DNA from: Pseudomonas sp. RIT-PI-q
Lineage (GTDB): Bacteria; Pseudomonadota; Gammaproteobacteria; Pseudomonadales; Pseudomonadaceae
DNA length: 64,000 bases
Reading direction: 5' to 3'
Assembly (NCBI RefSeq): GCF_001297125.1
Contig: NZ_LHPC01000026.1
Span: 1-64,000, forward strand
Position 1 is the stretch's first letter. Each line of letters starts with the position of its first letter. Shown piece after piece: positions 63,841 to 64,000 of this stretch. The translations under genes and the position numbers were made by a program. Under the pieces are notes generated by a model, which saw only the letters and a list, made by a program, of their open reading frames with translations, ran no database searches and was not told the DNA's origin.

Positions 63841-64000
63841 GTAATTAATATCCGAAAATGAGATTGGGTACTTCAGAGGCGTGACAATAGCTCTTCTAAA
63901 GCGCTCTCAAAACGTGCTCAAGCGTCTGATGTTGGGCCGCTGACGCTGCTAGTGGTGCAGTCACCTGCGGTACTGGCACGGGCTGTCGAAGAAAGGTCTC
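63841..64000. other. Window edge, nothing recognised
   Basis: The last 160 bases contain no recognisable gene, REP element or repeat of the TGGACA motif. The island evidently continues past the window. Confidence 0.5.

Larger units (their letters stand above)
50043..64000. mobile_element. Genomic (defence) island, left boundary and body
   Basis: From about 50043 the base composition drops, REP elements vanish and gene content switches to regulators, orphan genes, nucleases and defence-type proteins. The boundary coincides with the truncated channel gene and with repeated TGGACA motifs. No integrase or transposase is in view, so the type of element (Tn7-like, integrative or other) is unresolved; its right end is beyond the window. 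Confidence 0.75.

Overview
The window reads as a chromosomal segment of a Pseudomonas of the fluorescens group. The basis is the GC-rich gene content (aceK beside hrpA, an LpxO-like hydroxylase, PxpABC, TctABC, an AqpZ channel, AzoR) and the many REP-type palindromes between genes. No rRNA, tRNA or CRISPR array was found. Product names rest on motifs and family resemblance read by eye; no database search was possible.

Core layout, 1-50041. An oligopeptidase B gene is followed by three small plus-strand genes: a membrane protein, a class II glutamine amidotransferase and a DUF2937 protein. A LysR regulator diverges from an MFS transporter plus pxpA-pxpB-pxpC, a 5-oxoproline import and hydrolysis unit. 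A MoxR ATPase and VWA protein pair, a DUF4160/DUF2442 pair, an AsmA-like protein, cysK and lpxO follow. From 17.2 to 29.9 kb lies a carboxylate or sugar-acid catabolic locus. Its minus arm is tctC-tctB-tctA-lysR. Its plus arm is MFS, amidohydrolase, PdxA-like dehydrogenase, enolase-superfamily dehydratase, AraD1-family protein and a ketoglutarate-semialdehyde-type dehydrogenase. The order suggests lactone opening, acid dehydration, a second dehydration, and oxidation to 2-oxoglutarate; the true substrate is unknown. Then come a DMT exporter, aceK, hrpA, a KAS III enzyme, a porin, a FemAB/GNAT-like protein, aqpZ, an ABC exporter, a periplasmic cyclophilin, an alpha/beta hydrolase, a LysR regulator, a small secreted protein, azoR and another DMT transporter.

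Accessory region, about 50043-64000. A YbdG-type mechanosensitive channel gene is cut off at about 50041. Immediately beyond it are three copies of a TGGACA motif, then lower-GC DNA with no REP elements. This island runs off the right edge of the window. It holds an XRE regulator, three small orphan genes, and a minus-strand run of four genes: an REase-SIR2 fusion, a protein with a PD-(D/E)XK-like motif, an OLD-family ATPase/TOPRIM nuclease, and a very compact UvrD-like helicase. The last two resemble Gabija (GajA/GajB). A divergent REase-like gene, two ORFs broken by single in-frame stops, an HNH-Shedu fusion, an ImmA/IrrE metallopeptidase and a hypothetical gene complete it. The best reading is a phage-defence island. 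The four-gene run is the strongest candidate for an undescribed combination, although its working as one system is an inference.
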